From assembly GCA_963555705.1 (NCBI GenBank), contig OY743190.1:16003491-16067490 (forward strand): a stretch of DNA of 64,000 bases, given 5' to 3'. Positions 63,111 to 64,000 of this stretch are shown here, piece after piece (positions within the stretch are counted from its first letter, which is position 1; each line of letters starts with the position of its first letter). A model generated the notes under the pieces. That model worked only from the letters and a program-made list of their open reading frames with translations, ran no database searches and was not told where the DNA came from. Source of the stretch: Ligustrum vulgare. Taxonomy: Eukaryota; Streptophyta; Magnoliopsida; Lamiales; Oleaceae. The position numbers and the translations under genes were made by a program.

Positions 63111-64000
63111 ATGTGCTCCAAGACAAATGATAAAGAGTGGTTATACGTTCAGAATAGTAATCTTCGGAATTTGTAGGCTTATAAAAATAAAATTTTACCT
63201 GCCCTACTTGTAAGTTACATGCATATGACGCTGTATCTCAAACACTGCTTTGTATTTTGCACGGTAATCCCAAAGAATTATGAAATCAAGGGTGAGAGAT
63301 TAATCCGTATGCGGATGTCAATGTGCATAATTCTACCCGATGGTGGAAGCAAGGCACAGAACTGATAGCCACCAATAAACTAAATGTTCTGGATTCCTTC
63401 AATGCGCAGTGTTCTAAACAAGTCCTTCACTTTGTCGGCTGCATGTTTGAGTTGACAAAGCCAAATTCTAAATGCTTTATCGGTAAATTGTCGTTCTTCT
63501 GCATCTTGAATATGAGTTTGGACCATTGGCTACAAACTTTGGAGCTCCTTGAACCTATCATGTAGCTCCCAACAAACTTTTGAAGACTTGCTTGACGACA
63601 TCAAATATTTGCGTAAGTAGGAAATGTATTATTCTACAAACTTCAGCAACCTAAGAATCCGTGATGAATTGACAAAGACAGCAACAGAATAATTCAACTT
63701 ACAGTTGGCAAAAAGAAATATTGGCGAAAACAAATTTGAAAAGCAGGAAATGAAACTACCTATTGAAAACAACATCAGGAGTAGCCGACGGAGCAACCGC
63801 ATCTGTTATATCAAATGTTGGTACTTCAGGAATTGGGAAAACAGGTCTTTGCCAATTCATCAATAATGACGACAGGGAAATGGAACATTTCCAAAATTTA
63901 AGAATATGACTTTTTGTATCACGTGATTTCAATGTTAAAAGAACAATTAAAGCAGTAATTTAGTCATCAACAGAAATAAATGTTATTCAATGAACTTGAA
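63111..64000 (+). repeat. Unit 54 (partial, right edge; ARC2 stop)
   Basis: agacaaatg; tttgtaggc puts TAG in ARC2 near 63172; aaagacagc; aaacaaattt; cctattgaaa; gacagggaa; the same 1 bp deletion as the preceding unit (near 63971). Cut off by the window end. Confidence 0.95.

Larger units (their letters stand above)
1..64000 (+). repeat. NLR-derived tandem satellite array (1218 bp monomer)
   Basis: The entire window is a direct tandem repeat with no unique sequence at either end, so the array extends beyond both edges. The phase mark ATGTGCTCC occurs at 54 places. The 53 intervals are 44 of 1218 bp, four of 931, three of 841, one of 1214 and one of 1217, summing exactly to 62270 bp. Monomers differ from one another by only a few bases. 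1218 is a multiple of 3 (406 codons), but stops occur in every frame. Markers used in the unit entries are: ARC2 codon Ile (aatccc) or Asn (aaaccc); cccaacaaac or cccaataaac; CC codon gatgaattg or gatgatttg; P-loop GIGKT or GIWKT; aatcattaa or aatatataa before kinase-2; gggcgcc or ggacgcc before GLPL; and aagcaactg, aagcacctg, aagcaacta or aagctactg just upstream of GLPL. Unit phase is arbitrary because the array is cyclic. Confidence 0.98.

Noticed and set aside
1..64000. CRISPR array or bacterial operon
   Set aside because: The repeat unit is about 1.2 kb, with no short repeat-spacer pattern. The motifs are plant NB-ARC.
1..64000. Tandem transposable elements
   Set aside because: I find no terminal inverted repeats, LTRs, target-site duplications, poly-A tails, transposase or reverse-transcriptase motifs in the monomer.
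1..64000. Assembly artefact (one monomer copied in silico)
   Set aside because: Private SNPs, four length classes and nested duplications with hybrid junctions are ordered as expected from real evolution. Exact copy number could still be misassembled; long reads spanning the 5713 and 5803 bp blocks would settle it.
1..64000. Centromeric satellite
   Set aside because: The monomer is far longer than the usual centromeric unit of about 150-180 bp. 1218 is near seven nucleosome repeats, but nothing in the sequence supports a centromere; CENH3 ChIP would be needed.

Overview
The whole 64 kb window is one uninterrupted, head-to-tail tandem array. Its monomer is a decayed fragment of a plant intracellular immune-receptor gene of the CC-NB-ARC-LRR (NLR) type. 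Read on the + strand, every monomer carries, in NLR order but scattered over all three frames, the tail of an N-terminal coiled-coil domain (FEDLLDDIKYLRK), a P-loop (GTSGIGKT), RNBS-A (LFVSRDFNV), a damaged kinase-2 (LLVLGDGF), RNBS-B (GSKILV), the GLPL motif (GIPLA) and RNBS-D (YLKHCFVFC, then PKNYEIK). No leucine-rich repeat follows. NB-ARC with Rx-type CC and RNBS-D motifs is a plant combination, so the source is almost certainly a plant nuclear genome. A grass is possible but I cannot prove it. The DNA is AT-rich. I see no intact protein-coding gene, RNA gene, CRISPR array or transposon terminus.

Layout: using the sequence ATGTGCTCC (or its one-base variants) as phase mark, there are 54 anchors, giving 53 complete anchor-to-anchor units plus a partial unit at each end. 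Of the 53, 44 are 1218 bp, four are 931 bp (a clean 287 bp deletion at ACTT microhomology), three are 841 bp (460 bp replaced by 83 bp of locally duplicated sequence), one is 1214 bp and one is 1217 bp. The intervals add up exactly to the distance between first and last anchor. The same stops and frameshifts recur in essentially all units, so amplification came after the gene died.

The array has zones. The left edge (1 to about 2.2 kb) holds alleles found nowhere else. From 2.2 to about 37 kb there is a mosaic of subtypes (ARC2 Ile/Asn, P-loop Gly/Trp, aatcattaa/aatatataa). From 37 kb to about 61 kb a second family dominates, marked by cccaataaac and, in places, ctgaggcc. The last 3 kb is more mutated. 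On top of this lie recent multi-monomer duplications with periods 5803 bp (2.2-14 kb), 2436 bp (42.3-47.2 kb), 3277 bp (46-52.5 kb) and 5713 bp (49.9-61.3 kb). At the 5713 bp duplication the hybrid monomer lets the exchange point be placed within about 20 bp.

The genes do not work together as a pathway. The window is best read as satellite DNA born from a dead resistance gene and shaped by unequal crossing-over, deletion and template switching. Any function (small-RNA source, heterochromatin, recombination substrate near an NLR cluster) is inference.
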